Below, piece by piece: positions 49,782 to 59,540 of a DNA stretch of 64,000 nt. The translations under genes were made by a program, and so were the position numbers. Position 1 is the first letter of the stretch. Each line of letters begins with the position of its first letter. The notes beneath the pieces were generated by a model. It had not been told where the DNA came from and searched no databases. It worked only from the letters and a program-made list of their open reading frames with translations. Source of the stretch: JOPF136 sp963773835 (lineage in GTDB: Bacteria; Acidobacteriota; Terriglobia; Acidiferrales; UBA7541); the NCBI GenBank assembly GCA_963773835.1, contig CAVZCQ010000001.1:248001-312000 (forward strand). Reading direction: 5' to 3'.

Positions 49782-52016
49782 CTATAACGCGGGGCGTTCG
49801 TCGAGGCCGACGAGTTTCCGGAATTCAGGATCGTCATGCATGCAATCGAGATCGGAATCCTTGGCCGCCCATTCGTGGAGGCCATATCCGGCCGCAAAGG
49901 CCTTCTTAAGGGTCTCGAGCGCCTCCGCCTTTTTCCTGAGGCGGCCGTAAGTGCACGCGGCGTTGTAGAGGGTATTGCCGTCATTGGGGCGAAGGGCGAC
50001 GGCGGTCTGGAGGTGCCGGACGCATTCCTCCGATTCCCCTGTATAGGCGAGGTTGCAGGCCAGCAGAACACGGGCGCGGACGTCTTCCGGCACCAGTTCC
50101 AGTTGCTGGCGGAGAACCGTGGTCATGCGATCGCGGACGCGCTCGGATTCTTTTTTCCTTCCCAGCCGTTCCAGCGCATTTCCATACGGGATATAGGTGT
50201 TGTAGTCGTCGCCATTGGCTTCGATGGCCCGCTCCGTCAGCGCGGCGGCTTCTTCGAACCGCCCGGAGGCGAAATAGGCGCGGCCCAGCAGGTTCCAGGA
50301 ACCTTCGCAGTCGGGCGTGTGCTCGATGGCGCGCCGTGCCAGCACCGCGGCCTCCTCGTATTTCTTCTGGGCGTAAGAGAGCCGGGCGCGCGCCACCATC
50401 ACTTCGGCCAGGTCGGGCGCGAGGGCCATGGCCCGGTCGCAGGCAGCCATCCCGCGTTCGATCCACTTCGGGTTCTGCTCGCGAGTCTCGTAAATTCGGC
50501 CGCAGAGCTGGGCAATGCCGCCGTGTGCCAGAGCGAAATTCGGATCCAACTGGATGGCCTGTTCGAACATCTGCAAGCCGTAGTCCAGGTTCTCGCGGCG
50601 CGTGTAGCTCCTGCCGCGCAGGTAAAAATCATAGGCCTGCGGGTTTTCGGTGGGCTTCCGCGCAATCGTCTTTTCTTCCTGCGGCGTGAGCGTGATGCGC
50701 AGGGCCTGGGCGATGCTCCGCGCGATTTCCTCCTGGATGGCGAACACGTCTTCCAGTTGCCGGTCGTAGCGCTCGGCCCACACGGAATGCCGCGTGGAGG
50801 CTTCCACGAGCTGCGCGGTGATGCGCACGCGGTTGCCGGCGCGGCGGATGGAGCCTTCCAGCACGTAGGCGGCGCCGAGTTGCTGGCTGACCTGTTGCGC
50901 CGTGGCCGGTTTGTCGCGGAACGCGAGCATCTCCGAGCGGGGGAAGATTTCCAATTGCGCGATCTTCGATAGTTCGGTGACGATGTCTTCCGTTATCCCG
51001 TCGCGGAAGTATTCGTCTTCCTTCGAGCCGCTCTGGTTCTCGAAGTAGAGCACGGCCACGGACTTCTGCTTGGCCACGGCCCCGTGGGCCACGGAACCCG
51101 GCGCGCCTTTCTCCGCTGCGGGACGGCGGCTCGATTCCATGTCCCGCTTGATGCGTTTCAAGTCGCCGCGGAGCTCCGCGGCGGATTGGTAGCGCAGGTC
51201 GAGGTCCTTCTCCAGCGCTTTGCTGAGGACGTTTTCCATCGCCGCGGGAAGGCGGGGATTCGATTCCGCCGCCGGCGGGGGAGTGGAACTCAGGATGCCG
51301 TTGAAGATGACCGCGGCAGTGGAGCCGGAAAAAGGAACGGATCCGGTGGCCATCTCGTAGAGCACCACACCGAGGGAAAACAAATCCGAGCGCGGATCCA
51401 ACTCTTCGCCCCGGGCCTGCTCCGGCGACATGTAGGCCACCGTGCCCACCGAACTGCCCGGGCTAGTGAGGTGCTCTTCCCGGAGGAAATTTGATTGGGT
51501 GCGCATGGCCGCAGCGCCAACCGACTCGGAAGCCGGCTGGAGCAGGGGCGCGAGCTTTGCCAAGCCGAAGTCCAGGATCTTGGCCTGGCCCCGCGTGACC
51601 AGGAAAATGTTTGCCGGCTTGATGTCCCGGTGGACGATCCCTTTGGAGTGCGCTACATGGAGCCCGTCGGCAATCTGTATGCCGATGTCCAGAAGCTCGG
51701 AAATTTCCATCGGCTTGCCCGCAATGCGGTGCTTCAGGGTCTGGCCCTCGAGCATCTCCATGGCGATGAACGGCTGGCCCTCGAACTCGTCGATGTCGTA
51801 GATGGTGCAGATGCCCGGATGGTTCAGCGCGCTCGCGGCCCGCGCTTCGCGCCGGAATCTCTCGATAGCCTGCGCGTCTGCGGCGAAGCCCTCGGGAAGG
51901 AATTTCAAGGCCACATTGCGGCCCAGACGGGTATCCTTGGCCTTGTACACCACGCCCATTCCCCCGCCGCCGAGCTTCTCGCCAATCACGTAGTGGGAGA
52001 TTTTCTGCCCGATCAT
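49782..52016 (-). CDS. Ser/Thr protein kinase with TolB-like and TPR domains (paralog 1)
   Basis: The 744-residue protein has an N-terminal Hanks-type kinase: GGGGMGVVYKAKD, the ATP Lys in VALKFLPEGF, GIVHRDIKPANIFL, ILDFGLAK and AYMSPEQARGEE. At about residue 325 a TolB-like domain begins (KSVAVLYFENQSGSKEDEYF, GAAYVLEGSIRRAGNRVRIT). From about 490 to the end there are TPR repeats (AQLCGRIYETREQN, LLGRAYFASGRFEEAAAL). No membrane segment is seen. The C-terminal half resembles the adenylate-cyclase/TPR signal proteins of soil bacteria. Start MIGQKISHY was chosen, with GGAG ten bases upstream. It lies 46 bases downstream of a close paralog. Confidence 0.92.
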   Translation of the reverse strand: MIGQKISHYVIGEKLGGGGMGVVYKAKDTRLGRNVALKFLPEGFAADAQAIERFRREARAASALNHPGICTIYDIDEFEGQPFIAMEMLEGQTLKHRIAGKPMEISELLDIGIQIADGLHVAHSKGIVHRDIKPANIFLVTRGQAKILDFGLAKLAPLLQPASESVGAAAMRTQSNFLREEHLTSPGSSVGTVAYMSPEQARGEELDPRSDLFSLGVVLYEMATGSVPFSGSTAAVIFNGILSSTPPPAAESNPRLPAAMENVLSKALEKDLDLRYQSAAELRGDLKRIKRDMESSRRPAAEKGAPGSVAHGAVAKQKSVAVLYFENQSGSKEDEYFRDGITEDIVTELSKIAQLEIFPRSEMLAFRDKPATAQQVSQQLGAAYVLEGSIRRAGNRVRITAQLVEASTRHSVWAERYDRQLEDVFAIQEEIARSIAQALRITLTPQEEKTIARKPTENPQAYDFYLRGRSYTRRENLDYGLQMFEQAIQLDPNFALAHGGIAQLCGRIYETREQNPKWIERGMAACDRAMALAPDLAEVMVARARLSYAQKKYEEAAVLARRAIEHTPDCEGSWNLLGRAYFASGRFEEAAALTERAIEANGDDYNTYIPYGNALERLGRKKESERVRDRMTTVLRQQLELVPEDVRARVLLACNLAYTGESEECVRHLQTAVALRPNDGNTLYNAACTYGRLRKKAEALETLKKAFAAGYGLHEWAAKDSDLDCMHDDPEFRKLVGLDERPAL

Positions 52017-52062
52017 TCCCACGCGACTCCTTTCCACGAGAGCGCTTCAGAGGGGAAGCTTT

Positions 52063-54309
52063 TCATGGCGTCATGGCCCGATCGAGCCCGACGAGTTTCC
52101 GGAATTCCGGATCGTCGTGCAGGCACTCGAGATCGGGATCCTTGGCCGCCCAATTGGGGTTGCCGTATCCGGCCGCAAAGCTCTTCCTGAGCGTCTCCAA
52201 CGTTTCCGCCTTCTTCCCGATCACGCCGTAGGTACACGCAGCATTGTAGAGAATGTTGGAATCGCCCGGGCGAAGGGCAACGGCGGTCTGCAGGTGTCGC
52301 ACGCATTCCTCCGGGTCTTGTCCGAGGGAGCCCAGGGTCGCAGCCAGCAGGATGCGGGCGCGAACGTCTTCCGGCACCAATTCCAGTTGCTGGCGAAGCA
52401 CCTTGCACTGGCGCTCGTCGACGTGGTCCGCGTCCTTTTTCCGTTCCAGCCTTCGCAGTGCGTTGCGGTAGGGAAGATAGGTATTGTAGTCGTCGCCGTT
52501 GGCCTCGATGGCCCGTTCCGTCAGCGCCGCGGCCTCTTCATAGCGGCCGGAAGCGAAGTACGCCCGGCCGAGAATATTCCAGGAGGTATCGCAATCGGGT
52601 TTGCGTTCGATCGCGCGCCAGGCCAGCAGCGCAGCTTCGTCAAATTTCTTCTGCGTATAGCAGAGTCGGGCGCGCGCCACCAGCACTTCGGGCAGGTCGG
52701 GCGCAAGCGCGGTGGCCCGCTCGCACGCCGCCAGTCCCCGTTCAATCCACTTCGGGTTCTGTTCGCGATATTCGTAGACCAGTCCGGAAAGGTGCGCAAT
52801 CCCCGCGTGCGCCAGGGCAAACTTCGGGTCCAGTTGGATGGCCTGTTCGAACATCTGCAGCGCGTAGTCCAGGTTCTCCCGCCGCGTGTAGCTTCTGCCG
52901 CGCAGGTAAAAATCATACGCCTGCGGGTTTTCCGTGGGTTTGCGCGCAATGGTTTGTTCTTCCTGCGGCGTCAGCGTGATGCGCAGCGCCTGCGCGATGC
53001 TCCGCGCGATTTCCTCCTGGATGGCGAACACGTCTTCCAGTTGCCGGTCGTACCGCTCGGCCCACACGGAATGCCGCGTCGCGGCTTCCACCAGTTGCGC
53101 GGTGATCCGCACGCGGTTGCCGGCGCGGCGGATGGAGCCTTCCAGCACGTAGGCGGCGCCGAGCTGCTGGCCCACCTGTTGCGCCGTTACCGGCTTATCG
53201 CGGAAGGCCAGCATTTCCGAGCGGGGAAAGATTTGCAGTTGCGCGATCTTGGAGAGCTCCGTCACAACATCTTCCGTAATCCCGTCGCGGAAGTATTCGT
53301 CCTCTTTCGAGCCGCTTTGGTTTTCAAAGTAGAGCACGGCCACGGATTTCTGCTTGGTTTCAGCCCCCTGGCCGCCGGAACCCGGAGCGGTTTTCCCCGC
53401 AGCGGGGCGGCGGCTCGATTCGAGGTCGCGGCTCAGGCGCTTCAGGTCGGCGCGCAGCTCGGCGGCCGACTGGTAGCGCAGGTCGCGGTCCTTCTCCAGC
53501 GCCTTGTTGATGATCCCTCCCAGCTCCGCGGGCAATCCGGGATTCAGCCGCACTGCCGGCGTCTGCGTTTCATCCAGGATGGCTTTGAAGATCACCCCTG
53601 AACTCTCGCCGCGGAATGGCAGTGTCCCGGTGGCCATCTCGTAGAGCACTGCGCCGAACGAGTAGAGATCCGTGCGCGCATCCAGTTCCTTGGCGCGCAC
53701 CTGTTCCGGGGACATGTAAGCGACCGTGCCGAGTGTCGAGCCAGGACTGGTGAGTTGTTCCGCTTCCAAGCCCTCGGTCATTTCCTCCGTCCCGCCCGCT
53801 CCGCCAGCTCCGGCTCCTGGTCCCGAGACTTTCGCCAGCCCGAAGTCGAGAATCTTGGCGTGTCCCCGTTCGGTCACAAAAATGTTTGCGGGTTTGATGT
53901 CGCGATGGACGATTCCTTTGGCATGCGCGGCGTCCAGAGCGTCGGCAATCTCCACCGCCAAGCCCAGCAGAACATCCGTCTCCACGGGCTTCCCACCGAT
54001 GCGATGCTTCAGCGTCACGCCGTCCAAAAATTCCATGGCGATGAACGCCTGGCCGTCCTGCTCGCCGATGTCGTGGATGGTGCAGATATTCGGATGATTC
54101 AGCGCGGATGCGGCCTGCGCTTCCCGCTGGAAACGGGCGAGCACCTGGGGGTCGCGGGCAACGTTTTGCGGCAGGAACTTGAGCGCGACAAAGCGATGCA
54201 GCCGCGTGTCCTCAGCCTTATAGACCACGCCCATGCCGCCGCCTCCAAGCTTTTCGACAACGCGGTAGTGGGAGATGGTACGGCCTGCAATTGACGGGGC
54301 GTCTGGCAC
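52063..54309 (-). CDS. Ser/Thr protein kinase with TolB-like and TPR domains (paralog 2)
   Basis: The 748-residue product has the same architecture as its downstream neighbour: kinase (GGGGMGVVYKAED, GIVHRDIKPANIFV, ILDFGLAK, AYMSPEQVRAKE), TolB-like domain (SVAVLYFENQSGSKEDEYF) and TPR repeats ending FRKLVGLDRAM. The two are almost identical from the TolB-like domain onward (for example ATAQQV/VTAQQV around QLGAAYVLEGSIRRAGNR) and more different in the kinase activation region (GPGAGAGGAGG insert here). This points to tandem duplication followed by divergence of the kinase part. Targets are unknown. Confidence 0.92.
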   Translation of the reverse strand: MPDAPSIAGRTISHYRVVEKLGGGGMGVVYKAEDTRLHRFVALKFLPQNVARDPQVLARFQREAQAASALNHPNICTIHDIGEQDGQAFIAMEFLDGVTLKHRIGGKPVETDVLLGLAVEIADALDAAHAKGIVHRDIKPANIFVTERGHAKILDFGLAKVSGPGAGAGGAGGTEEMTEGLEAEQLTSPGSTLGTVAYMSPEQVRAKELDARTDLYSFGAVLYEMATGTLPFRGESSGVIFKAILDETQTPAVRLNPGLPAELGGIINKALEKDRDLRYQSAAELRADLKRLSRDLESSRRPAAGKTAPGSGGQGAETKQKSVAVLYFENQSGSKEDEYFRDGITEDVVTELSKIAQLQIFPRSEMLAFRDKPVTAQQVGQQLGAAYVLEGSIRRAGNRVRITAQLVEAATRHSVWAERYDRQLEDVFAIQEEIARSIAQALRITLTPQEEQTIARKPTENPQAYDFYLRGRSYTRRENLDYALQMFEQAIQLDPKFALAHAGIAHLSGLVYEYREQNPKWIERGLAACERATALAPDLPEVLVARARLCYTQKKFDEAALLAWRAIERKPDCDTSWNILGRAYFASGRYEEAAALTERAIEANGDDYNTYLPYRNALRRLERKKDADHVDERQCKVLRQQLELVPEDVRARILLAATLGSLGQDPEECVRHLQTAVALRPGDSNILYNAACTYGVIGKKAETLETLRKSFAAGYGNPNWAAKDPDLECLHDDPEFRKLVGLDRAMTP

Positions 54310-54595
54310 AGGGCGTGTATCTTACGCCAGCGCCCACATGCAGGCAATTGCGCCGCACAGGCAGGTCAGCGGGCCACTGGCGAGCCGGCCGACCTCGCGC
54401 ACCTGTGGTGTTCCGGAATGGCCGAATTTCTTATCTTCAGCGCCCGTTTCACTGGGCGAAGGGCTGCTTCGTGCTGGGCCGTTCCCCGCCCCTGTCTTCC
54501 GTCCCAATTTCTTAGAACAGGTTAACCCTAAGAGGGACAGTAACTTTCGTACCAGTGCGCTCGGAGCGCGAAGCCGCTAGACTTTTTCCGCATAG

Positions 54596-56446
54596 ATGAC
54601 CATGTCTCCAGGTGTGACCAGTCAGCGGGCAGAGACGCAGGGTGCGCCGGATTCGCCGGAGCGCGCCCGGTTTCTTTCCGCTTCCTCGGCAACTGCCTGG
54701 ATTGCCGCGGGATGGATCCTTCTGGTGGGCGGATACGTGGCCGGGGCGCTGCTCATGCGGGCCGGCGACCGGCTGACGGCGTTCGGCGACCTGATCCAGT
54801 GCTTTGTGCCCCTGCTCGCCAACACGGGGCTGTTGCTGAACGCAGCATCGCCGCGGTGGAGGCAGAACTGGTTCTGGCTCCTGCTGGCGCTGGGCTGCAC
54901 GCTGTGGATGGGCGGCCAGATTGTTTGGACGCACTACGAGGTCTTTCTCCACCAGCCGAACCCGAACCCGTTCGTCGGCGACCCCATTTTCTTCTTCCAC
55001 ACGGTGCCGATGATCGCGGCGCTCACGCTGCAGCCCCATCTGCGGCGGCAGGAGCGCGGGACGCGCTACGGGGTGGTGGATTTCGGGCTGCTGCTCGTGT
55101 GGTGGACGTTTCTCTATTTGTTCTTCGTCATCCCGTGGCAGCACGTGGTGGTGAGGGTGGACTACTACGGCGACGCCTTCAATTACCTGTACCTGGTGGA
55201 GAACTCCATCATGCTGGCCGGGCTTGCGGCGCTGTGCTGGAAGGCGCGGGGTTCGTGGCAGCGGGTGTACTTCGCGCTCTTTTTCTCCTTCGCTCTCTAC
55301 CTGCTCGGCTCCACGCTGATCAACATGGCCATCGACGCGAATCGATACCACACGGGCAGCCTCTACGACGTGCCGCTGGTCGCTTCGTTCGCCCTGTTCG
55401 GCACGGCGGGGCTGGTGGCCTATCGCTCCCCGTGTAGCGCGGAGGTCTACGGGCCGGCGGCCGGGCGGAATAGCGTGTGGCCCTCGCGGTTGGCCATGGC
55501 TGCTCTGGTCTCTCTTCCGCTGTTTGCGCTATGGAACCAGTTGCTCAGCGATGCGCCCGCCTCGATTCGCCAGTACCGGCTGCTGTTGACGCTCGCGGCC
55601 ATGCTTCCCTTCGACGGCCTGGTGTTCTGGCGGCAGCATCTGGTGAACCGGGAGCGGCAGGAGCTGCTGCGAAGCTCGGAGGAGTCGCTGGAGAACCTGC
55701 GCCGGCTCCAGAGCCAACTGGTGCAAACGGAAAAACTCTCGTCGCTCGGCCAGCTCGCAGCCGGTGCGGCCCACGAAATCAACAACCCGCTGACGGCAAT
55801 CCTGGGATTCACCGACCTGCTCGAAGCCGACCGCGCGCTTGCGCCGCGGTATCGCACGCTCGTGGAGAAAATCCGGGCGCAGGCCCTGCGCACCAAATCG
55901 CTGGTCACCAGCCTGCTGAGCTTCGCGCGCCAGGTGCCGGCGGAAAAGGTTCTGCTGGACATCAATCAGGTGCTGGCCAGTGCCGTGCAGTTGCGCTCGC
56001 TGGACCTGCGCGATAAGCGGGTGAAACTCGAGTTCGCGCCCGAGACGCTGCTGCCGGGCGTGCGCGGCGATCCCAACCAGCTTTTACAGGTGTTCTTCCA
56101 CATCATCAACAACGCCGTGGACGCATTGGAAGAGGTGGGCGGCGGAGTGCTGGCTATCCGCACGCTGCGGGAACGCCACCGGGCCGTGGTGGAATTTTCC
56201 GACACCGGCCCTGGCCTGCAGGACCCGAAGCGAGTCTTCGACCCGTTCTACACCACGAAACCGGTTGGCAAAGGCTCGGGCCTGGGCCTCTCCATCTGCT
56301 ACGGCATCCTGCACGAGCACGGCGGCGAGATCACCTGCTTCAACCGGCCGGAGGGCGGCGCCACGTTCCGCGTGGAACTGCCCGTTCTGCCGGCCATCGT
56401 GCCGCAAACGGTCGCCTCCTACTATTCCGCCACGAAGATTTCCTGA
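54596..56446 (+). CDS. Membrane-bound sensor histidine kinase
   Basis: The 616-residue protein has about eight N-terminal membrane segments (from AWIAAGWILLVGGYVAGALL to MAALVSLPLFALWNQLL), a short coiled coil (RLQSQLVQTEKLSSLGQL) and a NtrB-type kinase core: H-box AAHEINNPLTAILGF, N-box HIINNAVDALEE, G1 FSDTGPGLQD and G2 GKGSGLGLSICYGIL. It autophosphorylates on the H-box His and should pass phosphate to a response regulator, which is not in the window. It is divergent from the two Ser/Thr kinases, an arrangement that hints at a shared signalling locus. Confidence 0.9.
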   Translation: MTMSPGVTSQRAETQGAPDSPERARFLSASSATAWIAAGWILLVGGYVAGALLMRAGDRLTAFGDLIQCFVPLLANTGLLLNAASPRWRQNWFWLLLALGCTLWMGGQIVWTHYEVFLHQPNPNPFVGDPIFFFHTVPMIAALTLQPHLRRQERGTRYGVVDFGLLLVWWTFLYLFFVIPWQHVVVRVDYYGDAFNYLYLVENSIMLAGLAALCWKARGSWQRVYFALFFSFALYLLGSTLINMAIDANRYHTGSLYDVPLVASFALFGTAGLVAYRSPCSAEVYGPAAGRNSVWPSRLAMAALVSLPLFALWNQLLSDAPASIRQYRLLLTLAAMLPFDGLVFWRQHLVNRERQELLRSSEESLENLRRLQSQLVQTEKLSSLGQLAAGAAHEINNPLTAILGFTDLLEADRALAPRYRTLVEKIRAQALRTKSLVTSLLSFARQVPAEKVLLDINQVLASAVQLRSLDLRDKRVKLEFAPETLLPGVRGDPNQLLQVFFHIINNAVDALEEVGGGVLAIRTLRERHRAVVEFSDTGPGLQDPKRVFDPFYTTKPVGKGSGLGLSICYGILHEHGGEITCFNRPEGGATFRVELPVLPAIVPQTVASYYSATKIS

Positions 56447-56543
56447 TTTCCGCAGCAAAGCCACTCGCCGCGTCTTGCAGCTCTCCGACCGCTGCGCTAC
56501 AGTCCCCGCTCTGACGTTTGCACGCCATAATTGACGGGGGCTA

Positions 56544-58838
56544 GTGATGAAATCTTTGGCGCGTTTTTTTGCTCTACTCCTTTTCCCACTCCTCCCCGCC
56601 AGTTCCGCTGTTGCCCAGACTGCCAGCGCCAATCTGGAGAGCCTGGTAGCCGCGCCCGGCGTGTCCGGATACGAGGGAGTGAAAGGCGGGCCTGCCGAGT
56701 GGATTCAGAAGCGCGCAGAGTCCTTGAAGCCCGCGCCCGCGGTCACCGTAGATGCGCTGGGCAACGTGCTGGTGACCATCGAAGGAACCGGCCCCGGTCC
56801 GCGGCGATGGATTGTTGCGCCCATTGACGAGCCCGGTTACGTAGTGAGCGAAATCACGCCGGACGGCTACCTGCGTCTCCAGCGGCTTCCGCAGCAGTCG
56901 CCGCAATTCTTGTTCGATGCGCTGCATTTTGCGCAGCAGGTCTCGGTCCTGTCGCGCGATGGCCGCCGCTTGCCGGGCGTGATTGCCGGCCTTTCCGTAC
57001 ACCTTCAGCCGGGCCGGCGCGACGCTCCCAAAATGGATCATCCGGACGAAATGTACGTGGACATCGGCGCATCGAGCGAAGCGGAGGCACGGAAGGCGGG
57101 CGTGGATGTGCTCGATCCCGTCGTCGTCAGCCGGCGGCTCTACAGCCTCTCGAACCGGTTGGTTGCCGGCGCTCCCGTCGGCGACCGCTACGGCGCCGCC
57201 GCTCTTCTCGAATTGGCCAGATTGCTGAACGACAGAAAATTCCCCGGCACAGTCACGCTCGCGTTCGTGACCCAACAATGGCTGGGCGGGCGCGGGCTGC
57301 GTCGCGTGCTGGAAGGAGTCAACGCGGACGAGATGATTTACGTCGGCCGGCTGTCTGCGTCGCGTGCGCCGGCTACGGGCGTGCCGCTGCTCGCCCCAGG
57401 CGCCGGGGCTCCGCCGCAGCCGCCCGGTTCCGGCGTGCTCATCGGGGCGAGCGATGCCGCGAAACCGCTGGAAGGGTACGCGGCCGAGATTCAGAGCATG
57501 GCGCGCGAGATCGGAGTCAAATTGCAGCCCGCGCCCGCAGGCGCGCTTCGTTTTGTCGGTTATCTCCCGCCGCCGAAGCTGCCCGAGAAATTTGCGCAGC
57601 TCGCCCTGCCGCTGGAATGGCCGGCGACGCCTATCGAAACCCTTTCCGAGCGCGACCTGGACGCACTGGTGAATCTGATGGAGCGCGCTGTGCGCGGGCA
57701 GTTGCCGAATCGTGGCAGCGCTTCCGGAGCTGTCGCCGATGGATTCGCGCAGGGCCCTCCTCACACGCCCCTCCCGCTGGAAGAAGTCTTGAAGCAACTC
57801 TCCGTCAGCTATGGTGCGAGCGGCCACGAGGCGGCGGTTCGCGAAAAGGTTCTGAGCCTGCTCCCGCCGTGGGCAAAGCCGGAGACCGATGCTTCTGGCA
57901 ATTTGATCCTCCACTTCGGTGCATCTCCCGCTGGCGGACATGCGGATGCAAGCAGAACAGCCCCGCCCATCGTTTTTGTCGCCCATCTAGACGAAATCGG
58001 CTACGAAGTCAAAGCCATCGAGGACGACGGCCGGCTGGAAGCGGCAGAACTGGGCGGAGGACCACCGCAATATTACGTGGGCCACCCAGTGCTCGTGCAC
58101 AGCCAGCAATTCACGCGCGACGGTGTGATCGAGCTGCCTGCCGGATGGGACACGGCGCAATTCGCCTGGCCGAACTATCGCAGCGGCGCCCACGCCCGTG
58201 TGGACGTGGGCGCGCGCACCCGCGCCGAGGCGGAAGCGTTTGGCATTCATGTGGGCGACTGGATCACCATCGAGAAGGAATACCACGCGCTGGCCGGCAC
58301 GCGCGCCAACGCGCGTAGCTTCGACGACCGCGTGGGCTGCACGGCTCTGGTCGAGGCGGTGTGGGCGCTAGGGCCTGCGCTGCCGAACCGCGATGTGACC
58401 TTCATCTGGTCCACGGAAGAGGAAGTCGGGCTGAAAGGGGCCGCCGCTGCTTCGGAGCGGCTCGCGGCTGCGGGCCGGACGCCCCAGACGGTCTTTGCGA
58501 TCGACACATTTGTGAGCTCAGATTCGCCGCTCGAAAACCCGCGGTTCGCCCACGCCGTGCTCGGCGAGGGGTTTGTGGTCCGCGCGGTGGATAACTCCAA
58601 CGTGGTGCCGCGGGCGCTCTCCGACCGCGTGGTGGCGATTGCGCGCCGGCACAACATACCGGTTCAGTACGGCGTGACGGGCGGAGGGAACGACGGCTCG
58701 GTGTTTACGCGCTTCGGCGCGGTGGACGTGGCGCTGGGCTGGCCGCTCCGCTATTCCCACTCGCCGGCGGAGCTGGTGGACACGCGCGATGTCCACGCGC
58801 TGGCGGACATCGTGGTGGCTCTGGCGAAGGAGTGGTAG
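56544..58838 (+). CDS. Duplicated M42-type metallopeptidase with degenerate first half
   Basis: The 764-residue protein has a signal peptide (SLARFFALLLFPLLPASSA) and two tandem M42-like units. The second (about 410-764) has all ligands: VAHLDEIGYE, RSFDDRVGCTALVEA, WSTEEEVGLKGA, AIDTFVSSDSP and RYSHSPAELVD. The first (about 30-380) keeps the fold (SGYEGVKG, DALGNVLVTIEG, VGDRYGAAALLELA) but has VAPIDEPGYV in place of the His ligand and FVTQQWLGGRG in place of the two Glu residues, so it should be inactive. The enzyme is probably a periplasmic aminopeptidase whose first half has a structural or regulatory role. Normal M42 enzymes are about 350 residues. Confidence 0.85.
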   Translation: MMKSLARFFALLLFPLLPASSAVAQTASANLESLVAAPGVSGYEGVKGGPAEWIQKRAESLKPAPAVTVDALGNVLVTIEGTGPGPRRWIVAPIDEPGYVVSEITPDGYLRLQRLPQQSPQFLFDALHFAQQVSVLSRDGRRLPGVIAGLSVHLQPGRRDAPKMDHPDEMYVDIGASSEAEARKAGVDVLDPVVVSRRLYSLSNRLVAGAPVGDRYGAAALLELARLLNDRKFPGTVTLAFVTQQWLGGRGLRRVLEGVNADEMIYVGRLSASRAPATGVPLLAPGAGAPPQPPGSGVLIGASDAAKPLEGYAAEIQSMAREIGVKLQPAPAGALRFVGYLPPPKLPEKFAQLALPLEWPATPIETLSERDLDALVNLMERAVRGQLPNRGSASGAVADGFAQGPPHTPLPLEEVLKQLSVSYGASGHEAAVREKVLSLLPPWAKPETDASGNLILHFGASPAGGHADASRTAPPIVFVAHLDEIGYEVKAIEDDGRLEAAELGGGPPQYYVGHPVLVHSQQFTRDGVIELPAGWDTAQFAWPNYRSGAHARVDVGARTRAEAEAFGIHVGDWITIEKEYHALAGTRANARSFDDRVGCTALVEAVWALGPALPNRDVTFIWSTEEEVGLKGAAAASERLAAAGRTPQTVFAIDTFVSSDSPLENPRFAHAVLGEGFVVRAVDNSNVVPRALSDRVVAIARRHNIPVQYGVTGGGNDGSVFTRFGAVDVALGWPLRYSHSPAELVDTRDVHALADIVVALAKEW

Positions 58839-58954
58839 GCGGGACGGCGGCAAGGAGAACGGCAGAGAGCCGCGGAAGAAAAAGTGTCGCCCAACTCGCT
58901 TCTCTCGGCCGGCGAGACCTGCCTGCGGCAGGCAGGCGCCGGCGCTACATCGGA

Positions 58955-59263
58955 TCAGCCGGAGGCGCCGACATAAACTTCAATGCGGCGCCGGTCCGCC
59001 TCCGACATTTCCGTGAATCGAATCCCCATGAACGCGTCGGGCATGACGTGCTGGACGACTCCGGTGGCGCGAATCGGCGCGGGATCTCCGGGGAGCTGGA
59101 ATTCGAGCCGGAGTTGTACGCCTTCTTCGAGCGTCTTCTCCGTCTTCACCAGCATGCCGCCGGCGCTGATGTTGCGTCCTTCGACGGAATAGGGCTGACC
59201 GGCAGCCTCAGCCCGCACGACGGCCGTGAGAGGAACCCGCCGGAATTTTCGTTTCTCCACCAT
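58955..59263 (-). CDS. PilZ domain protein
   Basis: The 102-residue protein is a single PilZ domain: KRKFRRVPLTAVVRA gives the RxxxR motif, GRNISAGGMLVKTEK the NxSxGG motif, and LRLEFQLPGDPAPIRATG the barrel. Both c-di-GMP motifs are present, so it should bind c-di-GMP and act as a small receptor. It is a different type from the altered PilZ protein at 42.8 kb. Confidence 0.87.
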   Translation of the reverse strand: MVEKRKFRRVPLTAVVRAEAAGQPYSVEGRNISAGGMLVKTEKTLEEGVQLRLEFQLPGDPAPIRATGVVQHVMPDAFMGIRFTEMSEADRRRIEVYVGASG

Positions 59264-59540
59264 ATCTGATGGCTATCGGCCGGGTGCGGCGCTTACTTTC
59301 GCCCTCCGATGGCCCCGCCCCAATGCTCGCGAACGCGATGGTAACACGCGCCCGGCCGGCGCAATGTGGCGTTCGAGGGCGTGTTTTCGCGGCGTCAACC
59401 GCTGCCGCGGGCGCCTTCTGCGTGCACCAAACGTGCGCCCCGGGCATTCGTTTGAGCGTATAATCCGCGCGGATGACTGCAGTTGGCAACTCGCATTCCA
59501 AAACTAACGAGTTTTTCTGCGGCTCACTCAGGAGGAAACC

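Noticed and set aside
54512..55351. Minus-strand frame opposite the histidine kinase gene
   Set aside because: Low-complexity His/Arg/Gln-rich translation; the plus strand encodes an unmistakable histidine kinase.
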